DNA of 64,000 nt, from contig NZ_CP096659.1 in assembly GCF_023238205.1 (NCBI RefSeq), positions 2,311,626 through 2,375,625 of the forward strand. The letters are read 5' to 3'. Source of the DNA: Halorussus limi. Its GTDB lineage: Archaea; Halobacteriota; Halobacteria; Halobacteriales; Haladaptataceae. This document shows, in pieces, positions 17,905 through 26,282 of the stretch (positions are counted from its first letter, which is position 1; each line of letters begins with the position of its first letter). A program made the translations under genes and the position numbers. Below the pieces are notes generated by a model. That model was not told the DNA's origin, ran no database searches, and worked only from the letters and a program-made list of their open reading frames with translations.

Positions 17905-18001
17905 GTCCCGGGCTACGACGAGTCGGTCCTTAGGTGTTGTCGGCGATTGCCCGCCGCCCCGGAGCAGCAAAAATTTGTGGCGCGCGCCCGAACCTGCCGT
18001 C

Positions 18002-19267
18002 ATGACCGAAGTCGTCGTCGCTGGCGGTGGACCGGCCGGACTGGTCGCGGCGCGTCGTCTCGCCGACGCGGGCGCGGACGTGCGACTCTACGAGCGCCAC
18101 CACGACCTCGGCGGGCGGGTGCGAACGCTCCGCCGCGACGGGTTCGTCTTCGACCGCGGGTTTCAGGTGCTTTTCACCGCGTACCCGGCGCTCCGGCGCG
18201 AGTTGGACCTCGACGACCTCGACCTGCGGTACTTCAAACCCGGCGCGGTGGTCGCCCGCCCGGGCGAGCGCTCGACGCTCTCGGACCCCTTTCGGGACGT
18301 GGACGCCGCGCTGGAGACGGCGCTCAACCGCGACGTGACGTTCCGGGACAAACTCAAGGTCCTCGGACTCCGCCGGGAACTCGCCGACGAGTCCGACCGC
18401 GAACTGTTTCGCGGCCGCGACGCGACCACCCGCGAGTACCTCCGCGACCGGGGGTTCTCCGAGAAGTTCGTCGAGAACTTCGCCGCGCCGTTCTACGGCG
18501 GTATCACGTTAGACCGGAGTCTTGGCACCTCGAAGAAGGTCTTCGAGTTCACGTTCAAGATGCTGACGGTCGGCCGCATCGCGGTCCCGGCCCGCGGGAT
18601 GGCGGCGGTGAGCGAGCGACTGGCGGCGTCCGCCCGCGAGGCCGGGGTCGACGTCGTGACCGACGAGACCGTGACCGATTTGGACCCTAACGGCCGCGAC
18701 CCGACGCTCGAACTCGGCCGGGACTCGACCGCCGCCGACGCCGTCGTCGTCGCCACCGACCCGAAGCAGGCCCGCGAGTTGACCGGCGTCGAGTCGATTC
18801 CGACCGACGCGAAGGGCTGTGTCACCCAGTACTACGCCTTCGACGGCGAGGAACTCGACGCCGGCCAGCGCCTCCTGCTCAACGCCGAGTCGGACGCACC
18901 GAACCACGTCGCCCAGCTCTCGTCGGTCGCGCCGGAGTACGCGCCCGAGGACCGCAACCTCCTGAGCGCGACGTTCCTCGGGGTCCCCGACGACCCCGAG
19001 GAGGACCTCGCGGCGGCGACGGCCCGGACGCTCGATTCGTGGTACCCCGAGCGCCGCCTCGACCTCGAAACCCTCCACACGAGTCGGGTCGAGTTCGCCC
19101 AGTTCGCCCAACCGCCGGGGGTTCACGGCCGCCTGCCCGACGTGGACGCTCCCGACGGCCCGGTCTACCTCGCGGGCGAGTTCACCGAGGCGTCGTCGCT
19201 GAACGCCGCGATGACGAGCGGTCGGAAGGCCGCGAAGACGGTGGCCGAGGACCTCGACTTGGAGTAG
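18002..19267 (+). CDS. FAD-dependent oxidoreductase of the amine oxidase / phytoene desaturase type
   Basis: 421 residues. The N-terminal Rossmann motif VVVAGGGPAGLVAARRLADA (residues 4-23) and ERHHDLGGRVRT (about 31-42) are the FAD site of this superfamily. The substrate half contains ENFAAPFYGGITLDRSL, similar to carotenoid and protoporphyrinogen oxidase relatives. The C-terminal FAD motif reads VYLAGEFTEASSLNAAMTSG. The substrate is not determined; carotenoid desaturases are usually near 500 residues, so a generic NAD(P)/FAD-dependent oxidoreductase is the safer call. Start at 18002 fits the conserved N-terminus. Confidence 0.85.
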   Translation: MTEVVVAGGGPAGLVAARRLADAGADVRLYERHHDLGGRVRTLRRDGFVFDRGFQVLFTAYPALRRELDLDDLDLRYFKPGAVVARPGERSTLSDPFRDVDAALETALNRDVTFRDKLKVLGLRRELADESDRELFRGRDATTREYLRDRGFSEKFVENFAAPFYGGITLDRSLGTSKKVFEFTFKMLTVGRIAVPARGMAAVSERLAASAREAGVDVVTDETVTDLDPNGRDPTLELGRDSTAADAVVVATDPKQARELTGVESIPTDAKGCVTQYYAFDGEELDAGQRLLLNAESDAPNHVAQLSSVAPEYAPEDRNLLSATFLGVPDDPEEDLAAATARTLDSWYPERRLDLETLHTSRVEFAQFAQPPGVHGRLPDVDAPDGPVYLAGEFTEASSLNAAMTSGRKAAKTVAEDLDLE

Positions 19268-19333
19268 CGACGACGAATCGCCGTACGTGCGCGAGTCCGC
19301 CGCGCACTCCCCCGAACCTGACCGACGTTCCCC

Positions 19334-20044
19334 TCAAAGCATCCGCCGAAACTCCCCCAGCGGCGGGAACGACAGCGTCTCCCCGCGGTCGGCGTCCCAC
19401 ACGACCGGGCGGAGCGCGTCCGCGTCCCGGACGACCGGCGACTGGAAATCCCTCGCCCGCATCCCGTTGACGGTCGTACCGGGCGCGAGGCGGTTGAACG
19501 CGGGCACCATCAGCACGTCGCCGCCCCGGTACGTACCCGGCCCGTACAGCAGACAGGGGTGGCGCGACCCCTCGATTTCGATGGCCGGGTGGTCGTGGCC
19601 GACGACGTAGCGGTCGGCCGACGCCTCGGGCGCGGCGTGGCCGTGGACGACCAGCGTGTCGCCGACGCGGAACTCGTCGGGGGTCGAGACGCGCCCCGAG
19701 TCCGCCGCCAACTCGTCGCTCACCGCGTCGAGCATCGCGTCGTGGTTCCCACGGACGACCACGAGGTCGGCGCCAGCGTCCGCGACGGTTTCGCGGAGCG
19801 CGGCCACCGTCTCGGCGACGCCAGCGGGCACGCGGTCGAAGGCGTGGAGCAGGTCGCCCGCGACCACGACCGTCGCGGGGTCGAACGCGGCCAGCAGGTC
19901 GGCGAGTCGGTCGGTCAGGTCGGTGCGCTCGCCCAGCGGGAGTTCGACCGCCGAGGCGGCGTCGCGGCCGACGTGGAGGTCGGCGACGACCAGCGCGTCT
20001 TCGGCGGGGAGGTAGACCGCTCGGTCGCGGAACTGCGCGTCCAT
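19334..20044 (-). CDS. metallophosphoesterase (archaeal SbcD/Mre11-related small phosphoesterase)
   Basis: 236 residues. All metal motifs are intact: VVADLHVGRD (DxH), VVVAGDLLHAFDRV (GD), VVVRGNHDAML (GNHD), DTLVVHGHAAP and VVGHDHPAIEI (GHxH). This is the archaeal family often listed as putative phosphoesterase related to ICC/SbcD, seen elsewhere beside large helicases. Unlike the tandem pair at 12.2-13.5 kb, it keeps the canonical GNHD and GHDH. Start at 20044 (MDAQFRDRAVYLPAEDA) matches the family N-terminus. Confidence 0.88.
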   Translation of the reverse strand: MDAQFRDRAVYLPAEDALVVADLHVGRDAASAVELPLGERTDLTDRLADLLAAFDPATVVVAGDLLHAFDRVPAGVAETVAALRETVADAGADLVVVRGNHDAMLDAVSDELAADSGRVSTPDEFRVGDTLVVHGHAAPEASADRYVVGHDHPAIEIEGSRHPCLLYGPGTYRGGDVLMVPAFNRLAPGTTVNGMRARDFQSPVVRDADALRPVVWDADRGETLSFPPLGEFRRML

Positions 20045-20105
20045 CGTCGCGGTGTTGGCTCCCGTCGGTCTTCGGGGTTGCGGTCGCCGAGGCACACGAA
20101 GCGTC

Positions 20106-20531
20106 TCAGCGGGACTCTCCGTAGCGGGCGAGGAACGCCTCTCGCGTCCGGACGGCCACGCCCGCGAACCCGTCGCGGTCCCGGAGGTGGTAATCGTCGG
20201 AGACGACGAGGTCCGCCGCGGCCGCCACCGCGCATTCGAGGACCGCGTCGTCGTCGGGGTCCGCCGCGGCGTCGATTTCGACGGCGGGTTCGACCACCCG
20301 GCCGAACTCGAGGACGCGCTCCACCCTCTCGGCCCGACGCGCCGGCGGGAGGTCCGAGACCGGCAGGTGGTCGTAGGCGAGGACCGCCGCGAACTCGGCG
20401 AGGAGCGCGGGCGAGACAGCGACTTCGACCTCGCCCGCGTCGGCCAGCGCGACGCAGGCCAGCGGTTCGTCGGGGAAGGCGAGTTCCGCGACGAGGACGT
20501 TGGTGTCGAAGACGACGGTCGGACGACTCAC
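20106..20531 (-). CDS. PIN domain protein
   Basis: 141 residues. The PIN acidic residues are in VVFDTNVLVAELAF (residues 5-18), a central conserved glutamate (LLAEFAAVL), and DPDDDAVLECAVAAAADLVVSDDYHL (two fragments near 95-120). This is the COG1569-like group often annotated as a toxin component, but no antitoxin-like gene lies beside it. A GTG start at 20531 (VSRPTVVFDTN) is chosen because the fold begins there. It is divergent from the regulator at 20650 with 118 bases between. Confidence 0.8.
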   Translation of the reverse strand: MSRPTVVFDTNVLVAELAFPDEPLACVALADAGEVEVAVSPALLAEFAAVLAYDHLPVSDLPPARRAERVERVLEFGRVVEPAVEIDAAADPDDDAVLECAVAAAADLVVSDDYHLRDRDGFAGVAVRTREAFLARYGESR

Positions 20532-20617
20532 GCCGAGGACTCGGACCGCGTCGGCGAAAAACCTCCCGACCACCGCCCGGCGAACGCCGAGGCCGCGCGA
20601 AACGCTCGACCGCCGGG

Positions 20618-20625
20618 GATTTATG
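20618..20625 (+). promoter_or_regulatory. TATA box of the COG1497-like regulator gene
   Basis: GATTTATG about 28 bases before the ATG at 20650. Confidence 0.5.
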
Positions 20626-20649
20626 TTCGTCGTGGCGAAACCGGTAGGT

Positions 20650-21435
20650 ATGGCCGACGTTTTGGAGAACAAGCGGGCCGCGACGCGATTCCGCATCCTC
20701 GCCGAAATCGCGGAGCGCCAACCCGCGGTGAGTCAGGGCGAAATCGCGGACGCGGTCGGGGTGACGAGTCAGGCCGTCAGCGAGTACATCCGGGCGCTCG
20801 TCGAGGACGAACTGGTCGAGAAGGAGGGTCGGTCGCGCTACACCGTGACCAAGGAGGGCGTCGACTGGCTGCTCCAGGAGGCGACCGACGTGCGCCGGTA
20901 CGCCGACCACGTCACCGACGACATTCTGGGGAGCGTCCAAGAGGAGGCGGCCATCGCCACCGACGACGTTTCCGAGGGAGAGGCCGTCACGCTCTCGCTC
21001 CGCGGCGGACTCCTCCACGCGACCCCCGGCGAAGAGGGGCCGGCGACCGGCGTCGCCACCACCGACGCCGAGGCGGGCGCGGACGTGGGTGTGACCGGGT
21101 TCGAGGGCATCATCGACTTCGACCCCGGCGAAGTCACGGTGTTCCAAGTGCCGCCGGTCCGGTCGGGCGGCGCGTCGGCCACCGACCCCGGCGCTCTCGC
21201 CGACGCCTGCGAGTCGGCCGACCTCGTGGCCGCGACCGGCGTCGAGGCCGTGGTGGCGCTCCGGCGCGCCGACTGCGACCCCGCGACGACCTTCGCCGCG
21301 GGCGAGGTGGCCGCCGAGGCCGCGGGACGGGGTCTCGACGCCGTCGTGGTCGCCACCGCCGACATCGTGGGTCGAGTCACCGACGCTCTCCGCGACGGAA
21401 ACATCGCCTACGAGGTCTCGGAACTCGGCCCGTAG
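20650..21435 (+). CDS. winged-helix transcriptional regulator, COG1497-like
   Basis: 261 residues. The N-terminal 75 residues form a MarR-like winged helix: RFRILAEIAERQPAVSQGEI, then the recognition helix VGVTSQAVSEYIRALVEDEL and the wing GRSRYTVTKEG. The remaining 180 residues form a separate conserved domain rich in Val/Ala (LVAATGVEAVVALRRADCD, LDAVVVATADIVGRV) of the archaeal COG1497 type, possibly a ligand domain. Targets are not known. It is divergent from the PIN gene, so autoregulation or control of that neighbour is possible but unproven. Confidence 0.85.
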   Translation: MADVLENKRAATRFRILAEIAERQPAVSQGEIADAVGVTSQAVSEYIRALVEDELVEKEGRSRYTVTKEGVDWLLQEATDVRRYADHVTDDILGSVQEEAAIATDDVSEGEAVTLSLRGGLLHATPGEEGPATGVATTDAEAGADVGVTGFEGIIDFDPGEVTVFQVPPVRSGGASATDPGALADACESADLVAATGVEAVVALRRADCDPATTFAAGEVAAEAAGRGLDAVVVATADIVGRVTDALRDGNIAYEVSELGP

Positions 21436-21460
21436 CCACGCAACCGTTCGCGCGTCGGCC

Positions 21461-22036
21461 CTAACTCACCCGATTCTTCGCCGCCGTGTAGGCCTCCCGG
21501 ACCTGCTGGAACTCCTCGCGGTCGCCGCCGTGGTCGGGGTGGACCTCCTTGACCTTCTGACGGTAGGCGCGCTTGACCTCCGAGAGCGACGCCCCGCGGG
21601 GCACGCCGAGAACGGCGAAGGCCGCCCCGGTTGGGTCGATGTGTCCGTCGTCCTCCTCGTCGGCGATGTCGGGCGTCTCGAACGGCAGGCGGTCGCCCAG
21701 ATGCATGCCGGGCATCTCGTGTTCCACGAGGACCGCGTACGTCGGCGACCGCTCGATGCGGAAGTAGGCCCGCGCGTCGAAGGTGATGGCCACGTCACGC
21801 TCGGGCAGGTAGAAGGCGACGTGCTGGCCTTCCACGAAGTGGTCTTCGGCGAACGCCTCGCCGATTGTCGAGAGGTACTGGCGGATTTCGATGCGGCGTC
21901 GGCCCTCGCCCGTGGTGTAGGTCGCGTTCGAGGACCTGGTCGGGTAGAGTCGCGCTCCGGCGACGAAGATGGCACCGATGACGACCCCGATTCCGACCGA
22001 CAGCCAGAGGCCGACAACCATCCATTCAGGCAACAC
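21461..22036 (-). CDS. membrane-anchored J-domain protein
   Basis: 191 residues. One N-terminal transmembrane helix (VVGLWLSVGIGVVIGAIFVA) is followed by a soluble region of about 100 residues and a C-terminal J domain with LGVPRGASLSEVKRAYRQ and the diagnostic HPD in VKEVHPDHGGD (near residue 170). J domains stimulate Hsp70 ATPase, so this could recruit DnaK to the membrane. The start is a GTG at 22036 or an ATG at 22021; both leave the helix intact. It is convergent with the upstream regulator gene. Confidence 0.85.
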   Translation of the reverse strand: MLPEWMVVGLWLSVGIGVVIGAIFVAGARLYPTRSSNATYTTGEGRRRIEIRQYLSTIGEAFAEDHFVEGQHVAFYLPERDVAITFDARAYFRIERSPTYAVLVEHEMPGMHLGDRLPFETPDIADEEDDGHIDPTGAAFAVLGVPRGASLSEVKRAYRQKVKEVHPDHGGDREEFQQVREAYTAAKNRVS

Positions 22037-22176
22037 GAAAATTCGTTAGGGCCGTATCATAAAGAATCTCCCGCCGGTTATTTCCGGAGCGGTGGTATCG
22101 AAACGATGGCAACATTAATGTCCGTCGGCTTAGATAGACCGAACGGTATGTCAGGTCGGTATCGCTACTCGGACCA

Positions 22177-22716
22177 ATGACAGTACAGGACCAGACCCCG
22201 GAGCGCGAGGACGAACTCGACCCCAGCGAGATTCACAACGTCCTCCGGAACGACCGACGCCGACGCGCGATACAGCATCTGCGAGAGTCGGACGGACCGA
22301 TAGACGTGGATACGCTCGCCGAACACATCGCCTCCGTCGAGACAGGAGAGTCGCCGCCGCCTCGCGACGTTCGCAAGAGCGTCTACGTCTCGCTTCACCA
22401 GACTCACCTCCCGAAACTCGACGACCTCGAAATCGTCGACTACGACCAGCGCGACCAGCAACTCGAACTCAGAGACCGGGCCGAGGAGGTCGAGGTGTAC
22501 ATGGAGGTCGTCTCCGAGGACGACATCTCGTGGTCCACCTACTACTTCGGGGTCGGCCTGCTAGGCCTTCTCACGCTCCTCGCGGTCCGCCTGAACCTCC
22601 TGTTCGTCTCGTCGTTCGGCGTCGAATTCTGGTCGTGGTACTTCCTCGTTCTGTTCACGCTCTCGGCGACGTACCACGCCTACTCCGAGCAGAAACAGCA
22701 GGTCTTGGGACTCTGA
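22177..22716 (+). CDS. winged-helix protein with two C-terminal membrane helices
   Basis: 179 residues. The N-terminal 110 residues look like a DUF7344-type wHTH found widely in haloarchaea: EIHNVLRNDRRRRAIQHLRE, IDVDTLAEHIASVE and a helix with SVYVSLHQTHLPKLDDLEI, then YDQRDQQLELRD as the wing. Two membrane helices follow at about 122-142 (YYFGVGLLGLLTLLAVRLNL) and 150-168. A DNA-binding domain tied to the membrane suggests a sensor-type regulator, but no ligand domain is present. Confidence 0.75.
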   Translation: MTVQDQTPEREDELDPSEIHNVLRNDRRRRAIQHLRESDGPIDVDTLAEHIASVETGESPPPRDVRKSVYVSLHQTHLPKLDDLEIVDYDQRDQQLELRDRAEEVEVYMEVVSEDDISWSTYYFGVGLLGLLTLLAVRLNLLFVSSFGVEFWSWYFLVLFTLSATYHAYSEQKQQVLGL

Positions 22717-22774
22717 AGGTGGCGGCGCTCGGACAGAAACTGTGTCCAGCACCGGACAGATAGAAAAGCGTCGT

Positions 22775-23533
22775 TCAGCCGATGTATCGCAGATTCTCGT
22801 CGGTCGCCATCCCGGACTGCTGGTTCTCCATCTCCTGAATCTTGTTCGCCACGTCCTCCATGTCGTCGGCCCGTTCCTCCAGCGAGTCGAAGTTGACCTC
22901 GAAGCCCAGCACGTCCTCCAGCACTTCGAGGACCGCGCGAGCGCTCTTCGGGTCCACGAGGTAGCCGCTGGTCTCGCCCATCAGACAGGTCGCGCGGAAG
23001 CCACGGCGCTCGCCGAGACCGAGCAAGAGACCGCTCGTGCCGACGATGCCGCCCGCGGGTTCGTCCTCTCGGAACTCGACACCCGCGTCGCGTAACTCCT
23101 CGGCGAACTCCTCGTGGGTGGCCGCGCCGAGAACGTCGTACTCGTCCATGAGTTCGCCCGTTGGCACGCCGCCCAGCGCGTACACCGTCTCGACGTCGAA
23201 CTCCGCGGCCACGTCGAGGAACGCGTCGGTCAGTCGGTAGTGGCCGGTGTTGTCGCTGGCCTGGTGGTCGCCGGTCAACACCAGTAGGTCTCGGTCGTCG
23301 AGTTCGACGGCGTGGATCTCCGCGCAGGCGAGTTCGGTCGTGCCGTCGTCGGCGACGCTGACCTGCGGCGGAAAGTGTTCGGAGTAGACCCGCCGCACCA
23401 ACTCGCTCTCTTTCTCCTCGAGGAGGTGTTCGACCGCCAGTTTTCCGACGTGGCCGACGCCCGGAAGCCCCTCGACGAGGACGGGGTCCTGCAGGTCGGG
23501 GTCGGCGACTGCCTCGATGTCGAGTTCGTCCAT
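22775..23533 (-). CDS. PAC2-family proteasome assembly chaperone
   Basis: 252 residues of the PAC2 family. The signature VLVEGLPGVGHVGKLAVEHL occurs at residues 18-37, with YSEHFPPQVSV (about 49-59), LVLTGDHQASDNTGHY and TYALGGVPTGE-like segments. Archaeal PbaB/PAC2 proteins assist 20S proteasome assembly or bind its ends as ATP-independent factors. The C-terminal QNEMENQQ-type helix and tail ending DENLRYIG carry a possible HbYX-like hydrophobic-Tyr-X end (Y-I-G), which in related proteins docks the proteasome. It ends an operon of translation genes. Confidence 0.88.
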   Translation of the reverse strand: MDELDIEAVADPDLQDPVLVEGLPGVGHVGKLAVEHLLEEKESELVRRVYSEHFPPQVSVADDGTTELACAEIHAVELDDRDLLVLTGDHQASDNTGHYRLTDAFLDVAAEFDVETVYALGGVPTGELMDEYDVLGAATHEEFAEELRDAGVEFREDEPAGGIVGTSGLLLGLGERRGFRATCLMGETSGYLVDPKSARAVLEVLEDVLGFEVNFDSLEERADDMEDVANKIQEMENQQSGMATDENLRYIG

Positions 23534-23538
23534 GTGGC

Positions 23539-23721
23539 TTACTCGCGGGCGCGCTCCTTAAGTGCCCGTCGGTACTCGCCGTGGGGGTCCTCGGGGTTGA
23601 ACGGAGCGGGCGCGCTGTTGACGGCCTCGGCTCCGCACTCCGGACACGTCGTAGAAAGGGTGTACACCGGCCGCGGGTGTTCGTCGCGCCACGCCGAACA
23701 GACGAGGATATCCGATTTCAT
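23539..23721 (-). CDS. nop10: H/ACA ribonucleoprotein subunit Nop10
   Basis: 60 residues, the normal archaeal Nop10 length. It opens MKSDILVCSAW and has the zinc-ribbon half CPECGAEA; the second zinc cysteine pair of some archaea is reduced to C8 here. The C-terminal PFNPEDPHGEYRRALKER is the linker and helix that wrap Cbf5. With Cbf5, Gar1 and L7Ae it forms the pseudouridylation complex. It lies 12 bases after aIF2-alpha and 5 bases before the PAC2 gene, the common archaeal order. Confidence 0.95.
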   Translation of the reverse strand: MKSDILVCSAWRDEHPRPVYTLSTTCPECGAEAVNSAPAPFNPEDPHGEYRRALKERARE

Positions 23722-23733
23722 CGGATAAGTGGC

Positions 23734-24537
23734 CTACTGTTCCTCTTCGGTCTGCCGGTCGCGGTGGAACGACCCGGTGCCGCCGACCGATTCGATTGCC
23801 TCTTGGGCGCGGGCCGCGCTCTCCTTGAGTTGGTCCTCGGCCGTCTTGTAGTTGGGCGCCTGTACCCGGATGCGGTACTCGGGCGCGCCGACGTAGGTCA
23901 CTTCGAGGTCGATTTCGTCGGGGATGTCGCCGTTCCCCTCGGCGGCCTGCAGGGCCTCCTTGATGTCGTCCACGCCGCCGCTCGACGCGCTTTCGAGGTC
24001 GACGTAGCCCGTGACCGTGACGTAGGGCACCGAGACGTTCTCGCGGGCGGTGTCCACGATGGCCTCGACTTCCTCGTCGGTGAGGCCTGTGGCGTCGAGC
24101 GCTTCGGGGCCGTGAATCGCGGCCTGCTCGAAGCCGCCGTAGAGACCGCCGAACTCGGCGAGGAGTTCGTTGGCGACCTGCGAGTACTTCTCGTCGCCCA
24201 TGTCCTCGCCGAAGGCCAGTTCCATCCAGTTGTCGGCCTTCTGCTCGTTCTTCCACTCCTGAATCTTCTCGGAGCGCTGGTGGTCGTTGACGTCTTTCAG
24301 CGAGAGGTCGATCTGCTGTGCACCCTCGTCCACGTCCAGTACCTTGCAGACGACCGTCTGGCCCTCGTTGACGTGGTCGCGGATGTTCTTGATCCACCCG
24401 CTGGCGACCTCGCTGACGTGGATGAGACCGCGCTTGTCCTCGTACTCCGAGAGGTCCACGAAGACGCCGAAGTCTTCGATTTCGTCTATCTTGCCGACGA
24501 CGAGTTCGCCGGTGTCGGGCCAGCCGCTGTATTTCAT
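23734..24537 (-). CDS. eif2a: translation initiation factor aIF2, alpha subunit
   Basis: 267 residues. Domain 1 is an S1 fold ([20 protein letters not shown], then [20 protein letters not shown], residues 10-58), domain 2 is helical (about 85-170) and domain 3 is the alpha/beta part that binds the gamma subunit ([20 protein letters not shown]). aIF2 delivers initiator Met-tRNA to the small subunit. The start overlaps the rps27e stop (ATGA at 24534-24537). The C-terminal tail is very acidic and Gln/Glu-rich (TEEEQ). Confidence 0.96.
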   Translation of the reverse strand: MKYSGWPDTGELVVGKIDEIEDFGVFVDLSEYEDKRGLIHVSEVASGWIKNIRDHVNEGQTVVCKVLDVDEGAQQIDLSLKDVNDHQRSEKIQEWKNEQKADNWMELAFGEDMGDEKYSQVANELLAEFGGLYGGFEQAAIHGPEALDATGLTDEEVEAIVDTARENVSVPYVTVTGYVDLESASSGGVDDIKEALQAAEGNGDIPDEIDLEVTYVGAPEYRIRVQAPNYKTAEDQLKESAARAQEAIESVGGTGSFHRDRQTEEEQ

Positions 24538-24749
24538 CGCGCTTCCACGCTGTCGTCGGACTGTACGCTGCTCGCGGAGCGTCGCTCCACGGTGTCGGTC
24601 ACTTCGCCCTCGAACTCGGCGTCGCCGCCGGTCGGGCGGGCGAGGGTCGCGCCACAGACGGCGCAGGCGACCTCAGTCGCGGCCTTACCGAAGACGATCT
24701 GTTCGTTGTCGCAGTCCGGACACTGGACCGTGTAAAAGTTTCCTGCCAT
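24534..24749 (-). CDS. rps27e: 30S ribosomal protein S27e
   Basis: 71 residues. The zinc site is CPDCDNEQ and [14 protein letters not shown], which is the S27e signature. The tail ending DSVEAR is longer and more acidic than in thermophiles. It begins 3 bases after the L44e stop and its own stop overlaps aIF2-alpha. Confidence 0.95.
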   Translation of the reverse strand: MAGNFYTVQCPDCDNEQIVFGKAATEVACAVCGATLARPTGGDAEFEGEVTDTVERRSASSVQSDDSVEAR

Positions 24750-24752
24750 GGG

Positions 24753-25034
24753 TTAGTCCTCCAGTTCGAGTCGGCCGGCGCGCCATCCCTCGCGGAGGTG
24801 GGCCTTGCCGCACTCGCTGCAGCGGTACTTCAGGTCGGTCTTCTTCGTGGGCTTGTCCCCACCGGGAACTTTGGAGAACCGACCGCGGTTCCCGATACCC
24901 TTCGAGCCTTCGCGCTGCTTACGCTGGTCCCACTTCATGCCGGTCGAGCGACCGGTTCGGACCTTCTGGACCTCGTGTTCTTCGTGAGCCTTGCAATGCG
25001 GGCAGTACGTATTGAAGCGTCGTGGCATCTGCAT
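24753..25034 (-). CDS. rpl44e: 50S ribosomal protein L44e
   Basis: 93 residues. [20 protein letters not shown] at the N-terminus and [20 protein letters not shown] at the C-terminus carry the four zinc cysteines; [18 protein letters not shown] is invariant in the family. L44e lies close to the E-site tRNA on the large subunit. Start at 25034 follows the haloarchaeal MQMPRRF form; an ATG two codons later is also possible. First gene of the five-gene operon. Confidence 0.96.
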   Translation of the reverse strand: MQMPRRFNTYCPHCKAHEEHEVQKVRTGRSTGMKWDQRKQREGSKGIGNRGRFSKVPGGDKPTKKTDLKYRCSECGKAHLREGWRAGRLELED

Positions 25035-25048
25035 AGATATCTACCTTG

Positions 25049-25067
25049 CCGTGGTGTAAGGCCACGG
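25049..25067. repeat. inverted repeat before rpl44e
   Basis: CCGTGG and CCACGG are perfect inverted arms of six bases separated by seven bases. They lie between the TATA box and the expected transcription start, so they could act as an operator or, if transcribed, as a small leader hairpin. Confidence 0.4.
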
Positions 25068-25068
25068 G

Positions 25069-25077
25069 GCTTAAAAC
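25069..25077 (-). promoter_or_regulatory. TATA box of the L44e operon
   Basis: GTTTTAAGC on the minus strand, centred about 39 bases before the ATG at 25034. The spacing predicts a leader of roughly 10-15 bases. Confidence 0.5.
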
Positions 25078-25401
25078 CCGTTTGGTTCACGGTCGGACCC
25101 CGAGGACTGGACTGCGGTCTCGCCCCCGGCGCAACGGGTCCGTTCGCCTCGAATCACCGAGTCGCTCTCGTCCGGTAGTTTTACTTTCGCCATACGTGGC
25201 ACGATTTTAAGTCCTCTCCGTGTGAACAATTGGGTAACGACCGTCGAACGGCGGGCGCGTGGTGGTGTGCCGACTGTGCCCGCGGCGACGGTCGTCGGAG
25301 GACACGATGGTAGGCTCTCAATCGAATCGACTCGAACGATACGGAATGGACGGTCAGGGGGAACCGACGAACGCGACGAGGCGAACGCGGGGTGGGTCTC
25401 G

Positions 25402-25788
25402 ATGACTGACTCCGGTTCTGCCCCGCTCGACGGCGGTGCGACGACCGTCGAACGCATTCGCGTCGAGCGATACGCCGACCTGCTCGCCGACCCGGGCCTC
25501 GACCGGCGCGACGCCGACGCGCTCGCGGCCGCGCTCCCCGCAGGCCCGCGAGAGGTCGCGTTCCGACTTCCGCTGGTGGTGGCCGAGGAGGCAATCCTCG
25601 AATCGGTCGCCGGGAGCGACCGGGTGTTCGTCGCCGAAGCCGTGCCCGAACGCGAAACCGAGCAGGCTCACTACGTCCGACAGGACCGACGCGGGTGTTG
25701 GGTTCCGAAGGCCACGGCGACGGTCTACGAACTCGCCTACGGGGCCGTACTGGACCCGGACCGACCAGAAGCGTCCGAGTCGGCATAA
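25402..25788 (+). CDS. haloarchaeal protein of unknown function
   Basis: 128 residues, not recognised. It is acidic, with a helical middle (YADLLADPGLDRRDADALAA) and a C-terminal part EQAHYVRQDRRGCWVPKATA that contains the only cysteine. No membrane helix or signal. ATG at 25402 is the first start after non-coding-like sequence. Its TAA stop shares a base with the ATG of the next gene (taATG at 25786-25790), so the two are probably one transcript. Confidence 0.65.
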   Translation: MTDSGSAPLDGGATTVERIRVERYADLLADPGLDRRDADALAAALPAGPREVAFRLPLVVAEEAILESVAGSDRVFVAEAVPERETEQAHYVRQDRRGCWVPKATATVYELAYGAVLDPDRPEASESA

Positions 25789-26186
25789 TGGTCCAGCACC
25801 GCTTCGAGTGCGTCCACTGCGGGTATCGCATCCGCGTGACCGGCGAGGACTGCGAGGCGGCCCGGCAGGACGCCCGCGAGCGAGGTGCGGCCCACGTCAA
25901 CGAAATGCACGAGGACCGACTCGCCCGCGACCCCGACTGGCCCGACGAACTCGCACCCGACGACCTGCTGGCCGACGACGCCGCCTTCGGGTCGCTCAGA
26001 GGGTGGCTCGGACCGGCCGACGACTTGCTCGTCTGTGCCGACTGCGGCTACTACTTCGGCCACGAGGGCGACGACGACCGCGCGCCGGTCGGCGAACAGG
26101 GACTGGTCTGCGAGGCCTGCTACGCCCGTCGGGTTCGGGACCGCGACGACTCGATGGCCGATGCTATCGACGATTTCTTCAGGTGA
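25788..26186 (+). CDS. zinc-finger protein of unknown function
   Basis: 132 residues with two zinc-binding pairs at each end. The N-terminal RFECVHCGYRIRVTGEDCEAA resembles a C2-type ribbon, and the C-terminal part has LLVCADCGYYFGHEGDD and LVCEACYARRV, a full four-cysteine ribbon. A helical acidic stretch joins them (AAHVNEMHEDRLARDP, with two histidines). It may be a nucleic-acid or protein-binding adaptor. The coupled upstream gene is also unknown. Confidence 0.75.
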   Translation: MVQHRFECVHCGYRIRVTGEDCEAARQDARERGAAHVNEMHEDRLARDPDWPDELAPDDLLADDAAFGSLRGWLGPADDLLVCADCGYYFGHEGDDDRAPVGEQGLVCEACYARRVRDRDDSMADAIDDFFR

Positions 26187-26282
26187 CGGGACGCTCATCG
26201 GAGCTCCTTTCGACAGACAGCACTATACATATTAATTACTAATTAAAAAATACTAAGTAAAACCGGCGCGTCGGTGAATACG
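26187..26282 (+). promoter_or_regulatory. A/T-rich promoter region of the Tat-exported hydrolase gene
   Basis: A stretch of about 45 bases (26220-26263) is almost free of G+C, with several overlapping TATA-like and TAATTA elements 25-60 bases before the ATG at 26283. One exact TATA box cannot be picked. Confidence 0.5.

Larger units (their letters stand above)
25035..25401. other. intergenic region upstream of the L44e operon and of the 25402 gene
   Basis: 367 bases between divergent genes. It holds the rpl44e TATA box (25069-25077) and a short inverted repeat (25049-25067). A second minus-strand TATA-like site, CTTAAAAT, lies at 25204-25212 ahead of a 40-codon frame that I do not accept as a gene. 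No promoter for the plus-strand gene at 25402 is clear. Nothing else was recognised. Confidence 0.5.

Noticed and set aside
20106-20531. PIN protein as a toxin of a toxin-antitoxin pair
   Set aside because: No small antitoxin-like gene adjoins it on the same strand; the neighbour is a 261-residue divergent regulator.
25071-25193. A 40-codon minus-strand frame upstream of rpl44e, beginning MAKVKLPDESDS
   Set aside because: It has a TATA-like site only 15 bases before its ATG, weak third-position bias, and its end overlaps the rpl44e TATA box. No family recognised.
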